A DNA stretch of 64,000 bases, taken from assembly GCA_015060555.1 (NCBI GenBank), contig SUYG01000054.1, positions 7,021-71,020 of the forward strand, read 5' to 3'. Source of the stretch: Physcousia sp015060555 (GTDB lineage: Bacteria > Bacteroidota > Bacteroidia > Bacteroidales > Bacteroidaceae). The notes beneath the pieces were generated by a model. That model searched no databases and was not told the origin of the DNA. It saw nothing but the letters and a program-made list of their open reading frames with translations. Numbering within the stretch: the stretch's first letter is position 1; every line of letters starts with the position of its first letter. The translations under genes and the position numbers were made by a program. Below are positions 17,203-26,300 of the stretch, one piece after another.

Positions 17203-17412
17203 GTTCCAAGTTCAGCTGCGCTGACTTTTGTCACGACTCGGCCATTTAAGAGCAAGCTCTTATGGCGCTCACTGCTCCAAAAGTTCAAAGTTCCAAGTTC
17301 AAAGTTCAAAGTTCAGCTGTGCTGACTTTTGTCACGACTCGGCCATTTAATAGCAAGCTCTTATGGCGCTCGCTGCTCCAAAAGTTCAAAGTTCAAAGTT
17401 CAAAGTTCAATG
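17203..17412. repeat. 101-bp tandem duplication with caaagtt runs before cbiB
   Basis: A unit holding ttcagctg(c/t)gctgactt, cacgactcggccattta, agcaagctcttatggcgct and a run of tcaaagttcaaagtt occurs twice, at 17211 and 17312 (period 101 bases). It ends at the cbiB start codon. The aagagc/gctctt piece also occurs at 2388-2402. The frame is open through it, but the residues are repeat-derived. Confidence 0.88.
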
Positions 17413-18360
17413 TTCAATCTTTCCATCATCGTCCTTCTCTGCGGTTGGTTTCTTGATTTCCTCTTCGGTGACCCTGCCTGGCTGCCGCACCCCATAGTGG
17501 CGTTCGGTAAGTGGATTGGTTTTTGGGAGCATCGCTTGAATTGCGGTTCTCACCGTAAGCTGAAGGGTGCCCTTTTTGCCCTCATTACCATCATCCTCGT
17601 CTTTGCGCTCACTTGGCTCCTCCTTAACAAACTGATACCGCTGATAGACATTGCCCTCCTCCCTGACGGAGGAGGGGTAGTGGAAGGGGTTCTTTCCATC
17701 CTCTTGGTCTTTTTCTGTCTCGCCGGCCACACCCTCCGTCGCGAGGTTCGCGATGTATTCCTCGCCCTCGACCGCTCGTTGGATGATGGCCGTCGTCAGG
17801 TGGCCCGTATCGTAGGTCGCGACACCGCTCACCTCACTGCACAAGAAGTGCGTACTGCAGCCCTTGAGACATTGGCCGAGAACCTCAGCGACGGTGTTGT
17901 GGCGCCCCTCTTCTGGTTCGCCCTCCTCGGCGTACCAGGGATGCTTACCTACAAGATGATCAACACCTTAGACTCCATGATAGGTTATCGCACCGAGCGC
18001 TATCGTGACTTTGGCTGCTGGGCTGCCCGCATCGATGACGTCGTTAACTTCTTCCCTGCCCGTCTCACGGCTTTCTTCATGGTGTGTAGTTCTTTACGAA
18101 TGTCCAATCTGACCTTTGTGAAGAAATACGGACGTCACCATGCTTCCCCTAACAGCGGCTATCCAGAGGCTGCGTTGGCAGGCATCCTCGACTGTAGGTT
18201 TGGTGGCACTCATGACTATTTTGGCGAGGCTGTTGTGAAACCCTATATTGGCGACAATCCCCGTCCCCTGACCACAGCCGACCTCCACACCAGCCTCCGC
18301 GTCTGTTTCCTCGTTGAGGTTCTGGCCGTTGTCCTTACAGCCTGCATCGTCGCTTTCTGA
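17410..18360 (+). CDS. cbiB: adenosylcobinamide-phosphate synthase
   Basis: Integral membrane protein that attaches aminopropanol phosphate to adenosylcobyric acid. The ATG at 17410 gives MFNLSIIVLLCGWFLDFLFGDP, the standard CbiB start, with the following signature WLPHPIVAFGKWIGFWE. Later segments ALETLAENLSDGVVAPLFW, KMINTLDSMIGYRTERYRDFG and the five hydrophobic helices also fit. The open frame upstream to 17329 is repeat-derived. A partial GC-rich insertion (LLPDGGGVVEG) occurs near residue 80. Last gene of the cobalamin cluster. In this window no precorrin-2 C20-methyltransferase, cobalt chelatase or corrinoid adenosyltransferase was found. Confidence 0.9.
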   Translation: MFNLSIIVLLCGWFLDFLFGDPAWLPHPIVAFGKWIGFWEHRLNCGSHRKLKGALFALITIILVFALTWLLLNKLIPLIDIALLPDGGGVVEGVLSILLVFFCLAGHTLRREVRDVFLALDRSLDDGRRQVARIVGRDTAHLTAQEVRTAALETLAENLSDGVVAPLFWFALLGVPGMLTYKMINTLDSMIGYRTERYRDFGCWAARIDDVVNFFPARLTAFFMVCSSLRMSNLTFVKKYGRHHASPNSGYPEAALAGILDCRFGGTHDYFGEAVVKPYIGDNPRPLTTADLHTSLRVCFLVEVLAVVLTACIVAF

Positions 18361-18464
18361 ATAAACGCTTTCGCCGTCACCTTCTGAATCAACTCTTCCT
18401 GGCTCCATTCTGAAGACCTTGCTCTTATCGCCTGAAGACCTTGGTCTTCTGAAATGCAGCCTTC

Positions 18465-19406
18465 TCAATAAGTGAGATAAGGTTGAAGTCGTGCGATGGC
18501 GCTATCGGTGAAGTCGGGCAGCAGACGTAGCTCTTCGATGCTCTTGATTCTGCCGAAGGCTTTGCGGTGGGCCTCAATGGCGTGCGCCCTGGCAAAACCC
18601 ATATAGGGGTGGCGGCCCATCTCGGCTAAGGTAGCTGTGTTCACGTTGATGCGGCGATGGCTGTTGGGTGTCACAAAGAACCACTGTGAGAGTTCTGCTG
18701 CGGGCAGGCGTTCAATTTCAGACAGTTGTTCTGTGCTCACATAGCCTCCCAACTTCTCGCGGTAGCGGACAATCTGGCGGGCACGGTAGGAAGCAATGCC
18801 AGGGATGCGCTTCAGCAGCGTGGTATCGGCAGCATTGAGATCTACGGCAGTCAGCTCCTTGAATTTCTCGGGGCGGTGTAGGGAAGCAAGCGAGTCACGT
18901 AGCTGATGTTCGTCTTCCTTAGACTGCGTATTGTCAGCGTCGAGCTCGCTTTTGTCATAGTATCGGAAGGCGCGTCCAATCGTGATGAATGGTGCCAGGC
19001 GCTCGTAAACCTCAGGCGTCATACCAGGCACCCGCTTGAAGTCCTCGGCGCGATGGTAGCGTCCGCCCATCGCTCGATACTTTAAAATGCCCTTCACCTG
19101 CCAACTGGGCAGCCCTAAACGAATCAGGGCAGAAGAGTCCGCGGTGTTGGGGTCGAAGGCAAAAGTCTCGGCTTGAGATAGCACCTTTTCATCGTCATCG
19201 GAAGACGAGGGCACGTTTTCTGACAATCTCCCGCTGTCGCCCATCCGTTGTTCCGCAAGCGTTTCCATTGCCACCTCGTTCAGTGTTTGCAGGGGTGCAG
19301 GCCTTGGGCGCAGCAGCCAGCGGTCAAGCAGTACGCCACCCCACACCGCCAGGAAAACGGTGAAAAGCAGCAACAGAGCCCTGCGGTCGGAACGTCGCAA
19401 TCCCAT
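18465..19406 (-). CDS. ComEA-like helix-hairpin-helix protein
   Basis: A 313-residue protein with an N-terminal membrane anchor (LLLLFTVFLAVWGGVLLDRWLL) and several helix-hairpin-helix units. Visible examples are FDPNTADSSALIRLGLPSWQ, DLNAADTTLLKRIPGIASYR and INVNTATLAEMGRHPYMGF. Such units bind DNA backbone; in ComEA they help bring DNA in during transformation. Bacteroidetes carry multi-HhH relatives whose role is unproven, so DNA uptake is an inference. It is transcribed on its own from a -7 box about 30 bases upstream and faces away from the cobalamin genes. The gap to cbiB (18361-18464) shows only short gaagacctt repeats. Confidence 0.75.
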   Translation of the reverse strand: MGLRRSDRRALLLLFTVFLAVWGGVLLDRWLLRPRPAPLQTLNEVAMETLAEQRMGDSGRLSENVPSSSDDDEKVLSQAETFAFDPNTADSSALIRLGLPSWQVKGILKYRAMGGRYHRAEDFKRVPGMTPEVYERLAPFITIGRAFRYYDKSELDADNTQSKEDEHQLRDSLASLHRPEKFKELTAVDLNAADTTLLKRIPGIASYRARQIVRYREKLGGYVSTEQLSEIERLPAAELSQWFFVTPNSHRRINVNTATLAEMGRHPYMGFARAHAIEAHRKAFGRIKSIEELRLLPDFTDSAIARLQPYLTY

Positions 19407-19435
19407 ATTCTTTTCTTTTTTTTGTTACGTCTCGG

Positions 19436-19443
19436 CAAAAGTA
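19436..19443 (-). promoter_or_regulatory. promoter of the ComEA-like gene
   Basis: Read on the minus strand the sequence is TACTTTTG, a match to TAnnTTTG, 30 bases before the start codon at 19406. Confidence 0.55.
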
Positions 19444-19475
19444 CGACTTCTTTTTGATTCAGCCACACTTTTTTT

Positions 19476-19523
19476 CAAAAAAATAAAAAAGCGAGGCTGT
19501 GTTATGAATTTTGACACAGCCCC
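19476..19523 (-). terminator. intrinsic terminator of the glnN operon
   Basis: On the minus strand a GC-rich stem (ggggctgtgt paired with acacagcctc, 19493-19523) is followed by a long T run (19476-19490). It lies 25 bases beyond the glnN stop codon and just ahead of the ComEA-like gene's promoter. Confidence 0.9.
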
Positions 19524-19547
19524 GCGGGAGTGACGGAGAAGGAATTC

Positions 19548-21776
19548 TTATCTGATGAACAGCAGCTCGCGGTACTTGGGCAGAGGCCAGAGGCTGTCAT
19601 CCACGATGAGTTCGAGTTTGTCTATCTGCCGGCGGATGGTGTCGAGCATGGGGGCGATGGTGTCGTGGTAGGCGATGGCCTTCGCGTGTTCGTCCGCAAT
19701 CTTGTTGGCCACCTTGCGGGCGCTGACGAGTTCCTCTACCTTTGTCTCGATGGTGGCAGTGCGTTGGGCAATCTCCTCGATGAGCTTCAGGTTACGGGCG
19801 TTGAGCGCGGCGGCTTTCTCGGCAGGGAAGGCGGCGGTCATGCGCTCCACATTCTTCAGCAGGGCGCTCTGGTAGCTGGTGGCCACAGGAATGATGTGGT
19901 TCATGCTGAGGTCGCCGAGCACGCGGGCCTCGATCTGAATCTTCTTGGTGTAGGTCTCCCATTTCACCTCGTTGCGGGCTTCCAGCTCCTTCTTGGTCAT
20001 CACGCCGAGGCTCTCGAAGAGCTGAATGCTGGCTGGATCCAGGTAGCGCTCGAAGATGACGGGGCAGGAGGTCTCTGTGTCGAGGCCTCGCCGAGCGGCT
20101 TCTGCCTTCCACTCGTCGCTGTAGCCGTTGCCGTCGAAGCGGATGGGCTTACAGGTCTTGATGTCCTCGCGCAGCACATCGATGATGGCGTGGAACTTTG
20201 GCGAGTGGCCCGACCCCTCAGAGTACTCAGATTTCTTGGAGTACTCTGAGATCCTCTGGTCAACCCTCTTCTTGAAGTCCACCAGCGCCTCGGCCACGGC
20301 GGCGTTGAGCGTGAGCATAGCGCTGGCGCAGTTGGCCTCGGAGCCCACGGCGCGGAACTCGAAGCGGTTGCCGGTGAAGGCGAAGGGGCTGGTGCGGTTG
20401 CGGTCGGTGTTGTCGATGAGCAGTTCGGGAATCTCGGGGATATCCATCTTCATGCCCTGTTTGCCGGCCATCGAGAGGATGTCATCCTTGTCGGCCTTCT
20501 CGATGTGGTCGAGCAGCTCGCTCACCTGGCGACCGAGGAACGAGGAGATGATGGCGGGTGGTGCCTCGTTGGCCCCGAGGCGGTGGGCATTGGTGGCCGA
20601 CATGATGCTGGCCTTCAGCAGCCCGTTGTGGCGATATACGCCCATGAGCGTCTCCACGATGAACACGGCGAAGCGCAGGTTCTGCTCTGCTGTCTTGCCC
20701 GGAGCATGAAGCAGTACGCCGGTGTCGGTGGAGAGGCTCCAGTTGTTGTGCTTACCGGAGCCGTTGATGCCGGCAAAGGGTTTCTCGTGGAGCAGCACGC
20801 GAAAGCCATGCTTGCGGGCCACGCGCTTCATCACGGACATCAGCAGCATGTTGTGGTCCACGGCGAGGTTCGTCTCCTCAAAGATGGGCGCCAGCTCAAA
20901 CTGGTTCGGAGCCACCTCGTTGTGGCGCGTCTTCACGGGGATGCCCAGCTCCAGCGCCGTGATCTCCAGCTCGCGCATGAAGGCTGCCACGCGCTCAGGA
21001 ATCGAGCCGAAGTAGTGGTCGTCCATCTGCTGGTTCTTGGCCGAGTCGTGACCCATCAGCGTGCGGCCTGTCAGCAGCAGGTCTGGGCGTGCAGCGTAGA
21101 GCCCTTCGTCCACGAGGAAATACTCCTGCTCCCAACCCAGATTCGAGGTCACCTTCTTCACGGCGGGGTCGAAGTAATGGCACACCTCAGTGGCTGCTAC
21201 GTTCACCGCTTTCAAGGCACGCAGCAGCGGAGCCTTGTAGTCCAGCGACTCGCCGCTATACGATATAAATACGGTGGGGATAATCAGCGTGTCGTCGATG
21301 ATGAACACGGGGCTCGTCGGGTCCCATGCCGAGTAGCCGCGCGCCTCGAACGTCGAGCGGATGCCGCCGCTGGGGAACGAGCTTGCGTCGGGCTCCTGCT
21401 GCACCAGCAGCTTGCCCGAGAACTCCTCGATCATGCCGCCCTTGCCGTCGTGCTCGATGAAGCTGTCGTGCTTTTCGGCAGTGCCTTCCGTCAGCGGCTG
21501 GAACCAGTGGGTGTAATGCGTTACGCCGTTCTCCTTGGCCCACTGCATCATGCCCGCAGCCACCGCGTCGGCCACTGTTCGATCCAAGCGTGCGCCGTTG
21601 TCCATCACGTCCTTCATCTTCTCGTAGATGTCCTTGGGCAGGTACTTGTACATCTTCTCGCGGTTGAAGACCTTCTTGCCGAAATACTCGCATGGTCTCT
21701 CACTCGGGGCTTTTACGTCGAGCGGCTTCTTCTTGAACGCCTCGCCGACAACCTGAAATCTCAATTCGTTTGCCAT
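19548..21776 (-). CDS. glnN: type III glutamine synthetase
   Basis: ATP-dependent synthesis of glutamine from glutamate and ammonium. The type III form is recognised by FPSGGIRSTFEARGYSAWDP, NQQMDDHYFGSIPERVAAFM, RHNEVAPNQFELAPIFEE and FAGINGSGKHNNWSLSTDTG. At 742 residues it is slightly longer than typical for the type III group. The extra length matches an in-frame insertion, SEYSKKSEYSEGSGHSP (residues about 507-523), encoded by a DNA palindrome. It is the last gene of dapF-dapL-gltB-gltD-glnN and is followed by a strong terminator. Pairing with GOGAT fits the GS/GOGAT cycle. Confidence 0.95.
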   Translation of the reverse strand: MANELRFQVVGEAFKKKPLDVKAPSERPCEYFGKKVFNREKMYKYLPKDIYEKMKDVMDNGARLDRTVADAVAAGMMQWAKENGVTHYTHWFQPLTEGTAEKHDSFIEHDGKGGMIEEFSGKLLVQQEPDASSFPSGGIRSTFEARGYSAWDPTSPVFIIDDTLIIPTVFISYSGESLDYKAPLLRALKAVNVAATEVCHYFDPAVKKVTSNLGWEQEYFLVDEGLYAARPDLLLTGRTLMGHDSAKNQQMDDHYFGSIPERVAAFMRELEITALELGIPVKTRHNEVAPNQFELAPIFEETNLAVDHNMLLMSVMKRVARKHGFRVLLHEKPFAGINGSGKHNNWSLSTDTGVLLHAPGKTAEQNLRFAVFIVETLMGVYRHNGLLKASIMSATNAHRLGANEAPPAIISSFLGRQVSELLDHIEKADKDDILSMAGKQGMKMDIPEIPELLIDNTDRNRTSPFAFTGNRFEFRAVGSEANCASAMLTLNAAVAEALVDFKKRVDQRISEYSKKSEYSEGSGHSPKFHAIIDVLREDIKTCKPIRFDGNGYSDEWKAEAARRGLDTETSCPVIFERYLDPASIQLFESLGVMTKKELEARNEVKWETYTKKIQIEARVLGDLSMNHIIPVATSYQSALLKNVERMTAAFPAEKAAALNARNLKLIEEIAQRTATIETKVEELVSARKVANKIADEHAKAIAYHDTIAPMLDTIRRQIDKLELIVDDSLWPLPKYRELLFIR
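20217..20250. repeat. palindromic insertion in glnN
   Basis: Exact 12-base arms (ctcagagtactc and gagtactctgag) around a 10-base loop. Preceded by cgacccc, reminiscent of the GC-rich elements. Encodes part of the SEYSKKSEYSEG insertion. Confidence 0.85.
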
Positions 21777-21794
21777 AATTGTGTTTGTTAAAGG

Positions 21795-21858
21795 GTGAAT
21801 GAAATTTACTATTTAACTATTTACTATTTAACCATTTACCATTTACGATTTATTTATG
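21795..21858. repeat. AT-rich tract between gltD and glnN
   Basis: Runs of tttactatttaaccatt units. A related tract lies at 23335-23372 between gltB and gltD. No promoter box was recognised, which fits a single operon. Confidence 0.6.
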
Positions 21859-21864
21859 AATCAG

Positions 21865-23328
21865 CTATTTGCTGCCTACGCCTTCGAGAAAGCTGTTCAC
21901 TCTCGCAGCCGTCTGCAAACCCGAGGCAATGGCTCTCACCACAAGCGAGGCACCGCTGGCGGCGTCGCCGCAGACGAAGACGTTCTCGGGGTATTCGGGA
22001 TGCGCGGGCTTGAGGAATCCCATGGCGAGGAGGACGAGGTCGGCCTTGATGATTTCGGGCTCGCCGGCTTCGACCATGATGGGTCTTCCGCCTGCTGGAT
22101 TGGGCTTCCAGTCGATGGGCTGCACGCGGACGGCGGCGACGTGGTCAGGAGCAGCATCTTTCCCGACGGGGAAACCGTCGGGCACAGTAGCGGCGGAGAG
22201 GAACTCAAGGGTGTTAATGTTCCAGCGACGCGTGCAGCCTTCTTCGTGCGACGAGGTTGTCTTCAGGATGACGGGCCAGTTGGGCCAAGGGGTGGCGGGG
22301 TTGTGCCCCACGGGCGGCTTGGGCATAATCTCAATCTGCGTCACGCTTTTCGCTCCCTGACGATGGGCAGTGCCGATGCAGTCGCTGCCTGTGTCACCGC
22401 CACCGATGACGAGGACATCCTTGCCCTTGGCGGTGATGCGCTCTTCTTTAGAGAACTCCATGCCGGCGAGCACGCGGTTCTGCTGCGAGAGGAGTTCGAG
22501 GGCCAGGTGCACGCCCTTCAGCTCGCGGCCGGAGATATTGAGGTCGCGGGCGGTGGGGGTGCCAGTGGCGAGGATGACGGCGGAGAAAGTGGCCCCCCCT
22601 ACGGCCCCCGAGGGGGCTTCATTTGTTTTGCTCACAGGGGTCACAGGTATCGTAGCCCCCTCGGGGGACGAAAGGGGGGCCACTTCTTGTCCGTAAACGA
22701 ACTTCACGCCTTCCTGCTCCATCACCTCTATTCTGCGGTCGATGATCTTCTTGTTGAGTTTGAAGTTGGGGATACCATAGCGGAGGAGGCCTCCGGCGGC
22801 TTCGTTCTTCTCGAAGACTGTGACTTCGTAGCCCATGTAGTTGAGGGCTTGTGCGGCAGCAAGACCCGCCGGGCCGCTGCCGATGACGGCCACGCGCTTG
22901 CCGTTGCGCTCAGGATGCTCGATGGTGACATAGCCTTCGAGATAGGCGCGCTCCACGATGGCACATTCGTTCTCGCGGTTGGTGACCGCCTCGCCCGTGG
23001 TGAGGTAGAGCACGCAAGCCTTCTCGCAGAGTGCCGGGCAGATGCGCCCTGTGAACTCGGGGAAGGGGTTGGTCTTCTTCAGGAGTTTGTAGGCCTTCTC
23101 CCATTCGCCGCGATAGAGCGCGTCGTTCCATTCCGGGTCTTTGTTGCCCAGCGGACAAGCCCAGTGGCAGAAGGGCACACCGCAGTCCATGCAGCGGGAG
23201 GCCTGTTCCTGACGGTCGCGGGTATTGAGTGTCTGTTCTACTTCGCCGAAATCATGGATGCGATCATGTACAGGCCGATATCCAGCCTCCTTGCGAGGAA
23301 CAGTCAGAAATGCTTTCGGATTTCCCAT
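21865..23328 (-). CDS. gltD: glutamate synthase small subunit
   Basis: FAD-binding subunit that passes electrons from NAD(P)H to GltB. The N-terminal iron-sulfur domain has CMDCGVPFCHWACPLGN and CPALCEKACVL. The first dinucleotide site is VAVIGSGPAGLAAAQALN and the second is VLVIGGGDTGSDCIGTAHRQG. The C-terminus has FVCGDAASGASLVVRAIASG. A foreign segment of about 32 residues (about 216-247) separates VKFVYGQEVA from FSAVILATG and is encoded by a paired inverted-arm element. The gene lies 44 bases after gltB. Confidence 0.95.
   Translation of the reverse strand: MGNPKAFLTVPRKEAGYRPVHDRIHDFGEVEQTLNTRDRQEQASRCMDCGVPFCHWACPLGNKDPEWNDALYRGEWEKAYKLLKKTNPFPEFTGRICPALCEKACVLYLTTGEAVTNRENECAIVERAYLEGYVTIEHPERNGKRVAVIGSGPAGLAAAQALNYMGYEVTVFEKNEAAGGLLRYGIPNFKLNKKIIDRRIEVMEQEGVKFVYGQEVAPLSSPEGATIPVTPVSKTNEAPSGAVGGATFSAVILATGTPTARDLNISGRELKGVHLALELLSQQNRVLAGMEFSKEERITAKGKDVLVIGGGDTGSDCIGTAHRQGAKSVTQIEIMPKPPVGHNPATPWPNWPVILKTTSSHEEGCTRRWNINTLEFLSAATVPDGFPVGKDAAPDHVAAVRVQPIDWKPNPAGGRPIMVEAGEPEIIKADLVLLAMGFLKPAHPEYPENVFVCGDAASGASLVVRAIASGLQTAARVNSFLEGVGSK
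22589..22683. repeat. paired inverted-arm element in gltD
   Basis: Left arm gtggccccccctacggccc and right arm, whose reverse complement begins gtggcccccctttcgtccc, flank a spacer with tcatttgttttgctc. The left arm through ttcatttgttttg is also present in gltB at about 27200-27245. Inner hairpin: gcccccgagggggc. Confidence 0.9.
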
Positions 23329-23372
23329 CTCAGTAATTTACTATTTAACGATTTACAATTTACGATTTAGGA

Positions 23373-26300
23373 TTAGTAGTCGCGCTGTACCCCTGCAATC
23401 TTTTCGCGGAGTCGGGCCATCTGCTCTTCCTGCAGCACGCGCTTGTACTCGATAGGTGTCACCTGGATGAAGTCCTCTATATATCGGTGCCAGTCGTCGA
23501 GCATGCGTCCGGCAAGGGCAGAGCCCGTGTGTAGGTAATGCTGACGGATGAGTTCCAGCAGTTCCTTGCGCGAAATGCCGTCCTCGACCAGCGAGAGTTC
23601 CACCATGTCCATATTGCAGAAATAGTCGAAGGTGTGGTCGGGGTCATAGACATACGCCAGGCCACCGCTCATGCCGGCGGCGAAGTTGCGACCCGTCTTA
23701 CCGAGCACGACCACGCGACCGCCCGTCATATACTCGCAGCAGTGGTCGCCAGCACCCTCGATGACGGCGATGGCGCCGCTGTTGCGCACGCCGAAACGCT
23801 CGCCAACCTGACCGTTGACATAGAGCTCACCGCTCGTGGCACCATACAACCCTGTGTTGCCCGCGATGATATTCTCCTCAGCACGGAAGTCGGCACTGAT
23901 GCGAGCTGGTGGCAGGATACTGATGCGCCCGCCGGAGAGCCCCTTGCCGAAGTAGTCGTTGCACTCGCCCTCCAGCTTCAGGTTGAGGCCATGCACGGCG
24001 AAGGCGCCGAACGACTGACCTGCCGAACCCTTGAACTTGATGTTGATGGTGCCGTCGGGCAGACCTGCCTCGCCGTATTTCTTGGCGATGACGCCTGAAA
24101 GCATCGTGCTCACGGCGCGGTCGGTGTTCTTGATGGCATAGTCGAGGTTCACTTCCTCTTGGGCGTCGATGGCCTTCTGAGCGGCCTTGATGATTTCCTC
24201 GTCCTTCACGCCGCTGACCTTCGTGAACTCGCTGCGATCCCAGTAGAGGGGAACATCGGTGGCAGGCTGATGGAGAAGGCGGGAGAAATCGATGGTAGCC
24301 CACTTCTCGACGGCAGAACCGTCGAGCGCACAAACGTCCAAAAGGTCTGTTCTACCAATAATATCCTTCAAATGCCTAACGCCGATTTCAGCGAGATACT
24401 CGCGCACCTGCTGGGCAAGGAAGGTGAAGTAGTTGACCACGTACTCGGCACGTCCCATGAAGCGGGCACGGAGGCGTTCGTCCTGCGTGGCCACGCCCAC
24501 GGGACAGGTGTTGGTGTTACACTTGCGCATCATCACACAGCCGAGGACGATGAGTGGCAGCGTGCCGAACGAGAACTCGTCAGCACCGAGCATGGCCATA
24601 ACGATGACATCCTTGGCGGTCTTCAGCTGACCGTCGGTCTGCAGACGCACCTGATTGCGAAGGCCGTTCTTCACCAGTGTCTGCTGCGTCTCGGCAAGGC
24701 CAATCTCGGGCGAGATACCCGCAAAGCGCATACTGCTTGCTGGCGAAGCCCCCGTACCGCCCTCTGCACCGCTAATCACAATCAGGTCGGCTTTGGCTTT
24801 TGCCACACCTGCGGCAATGGTTCCTACGCCACTTTCAGCTACCAGCTTCACGCTGACGGCTGCCGTAGGGTTGATGTTCTTGAGGTCGAAGATGAGCTGT
24901 GCCAGGTCTTCGATAGAATAAATGTCATGATGAGGTGGGGGAGAGATGAGCGAGATGCCGGGGATGGCATTGCGCGTCTTGGCGATAATATCGTTCACCT
25001 TGAAGCCGGGCAACTGACCGCCTTCGCCTGGCTTGGCACCCTGTGCCACCTTGATCTGAATCTCCTCGGCATTCACCAGATATTCAGCCGTCACGCCAAA
25101 GCGACCCGATGCAATCTGCTTGGTCTTGCTGGAGAGGCTCACACCGTCAACATCAGCGTGATAGCGGGCATTGTCCTCGCCGCCTTCGCCGGTGTTCGAG
25201 CGTGTGCCGAGTTTGTTCATGGCCAAAGCAAGGGCTTCATGTGCCTCGATGCTCAGAGCACCGAACGACATGGCACCCGTCACAAAGTGCCTGACGATGC
25301 TTTCCACCGGCTCCACCTCGTCAAGGGGAATGGGAGAAGCCTCACCCCCAGCCCCTCTCCCAGAGGCGAGGGGAGTAGATACCTTCTTAAAGGTGAGGTA
25401 ATCACGGAGGAAAATGGGGGAGTCTTTCTCATCGACAGTCTTTGTCCACTCCTTGAATTTCTCGTATGAGCCTGTTCGCGTAGCTATCTGCAGTTTGGCA
25501 ATCGTCTCAGGATTCCAGGCGTGGAGGATTCCGTCTTTTCGCCAGGAGAACTGACCGTTGTTAGGCAGGAACTCGTTAATCTCTGCAGGCTTGAATGCCT
25601 CCTCGTACAGGCGGATAGCATCCCGTGCAATCTCCTTCAGCCCAATTCCGCCGACGGTGCTCACCTCTGTGCCGAAGTACCGCCTCAGCAAATCCTCGCC
25701 AAGTCCGATGCTCTCGAAGATCTTGGCGCCGCGATAGCTGCGGATGGTGGAGATACCCATCTTGGACATAATCTTCTTCAGGCCCTTATCCACCGCCTTG
25801 ATATAGTTGGCCTCAGCAGTGGCATACTCCTCCTGAATCTTGTGTTTCTTCACGAGGTCATCCAGCACAGCAAAAGTCATATAGGGACAGATGGCACTCG
25901 CGCCATAGCCCAACAGCAAGGCTGCGTGCATCACCTCGCGAATCTCACCACTCTCCACGATGAGAGCCGTCTGCACACGCTTGCCGACGCTGATGAGATA
26001 GTGATGAACGGCTGAGACGGCCAGAAGGGAGGGGATAAAGAACCACGTTTCCCCAGCGGCCCCCTCTACGGCCCCCGAGGGGGCATCGATAGTTTTGTCG
26101 GTGAGGATGATGTAGTTCACGCCTTCATCAACACTGGCCTCTGCGTCCTTACACAATTTGTCAAGAGCTACCCGCAAAGCTTCTCCGGCGTTGTCTAAAG
26201 TAGCACGCTCGGGGACTGAAGGTGGAGCCACTACCATGGAGAGTTTCTTCGTCCTGAACCCCTTATACCTTATATTACATAGTATATCCAGTTGCGTGTT

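Noticed and set aside
19530..20249. Long plus-strand frames opposite glnN, gltD and gltB
   Set aside because: They are antisense shadows of strongly conserved GC-rich genes and carry no recognisable domain.
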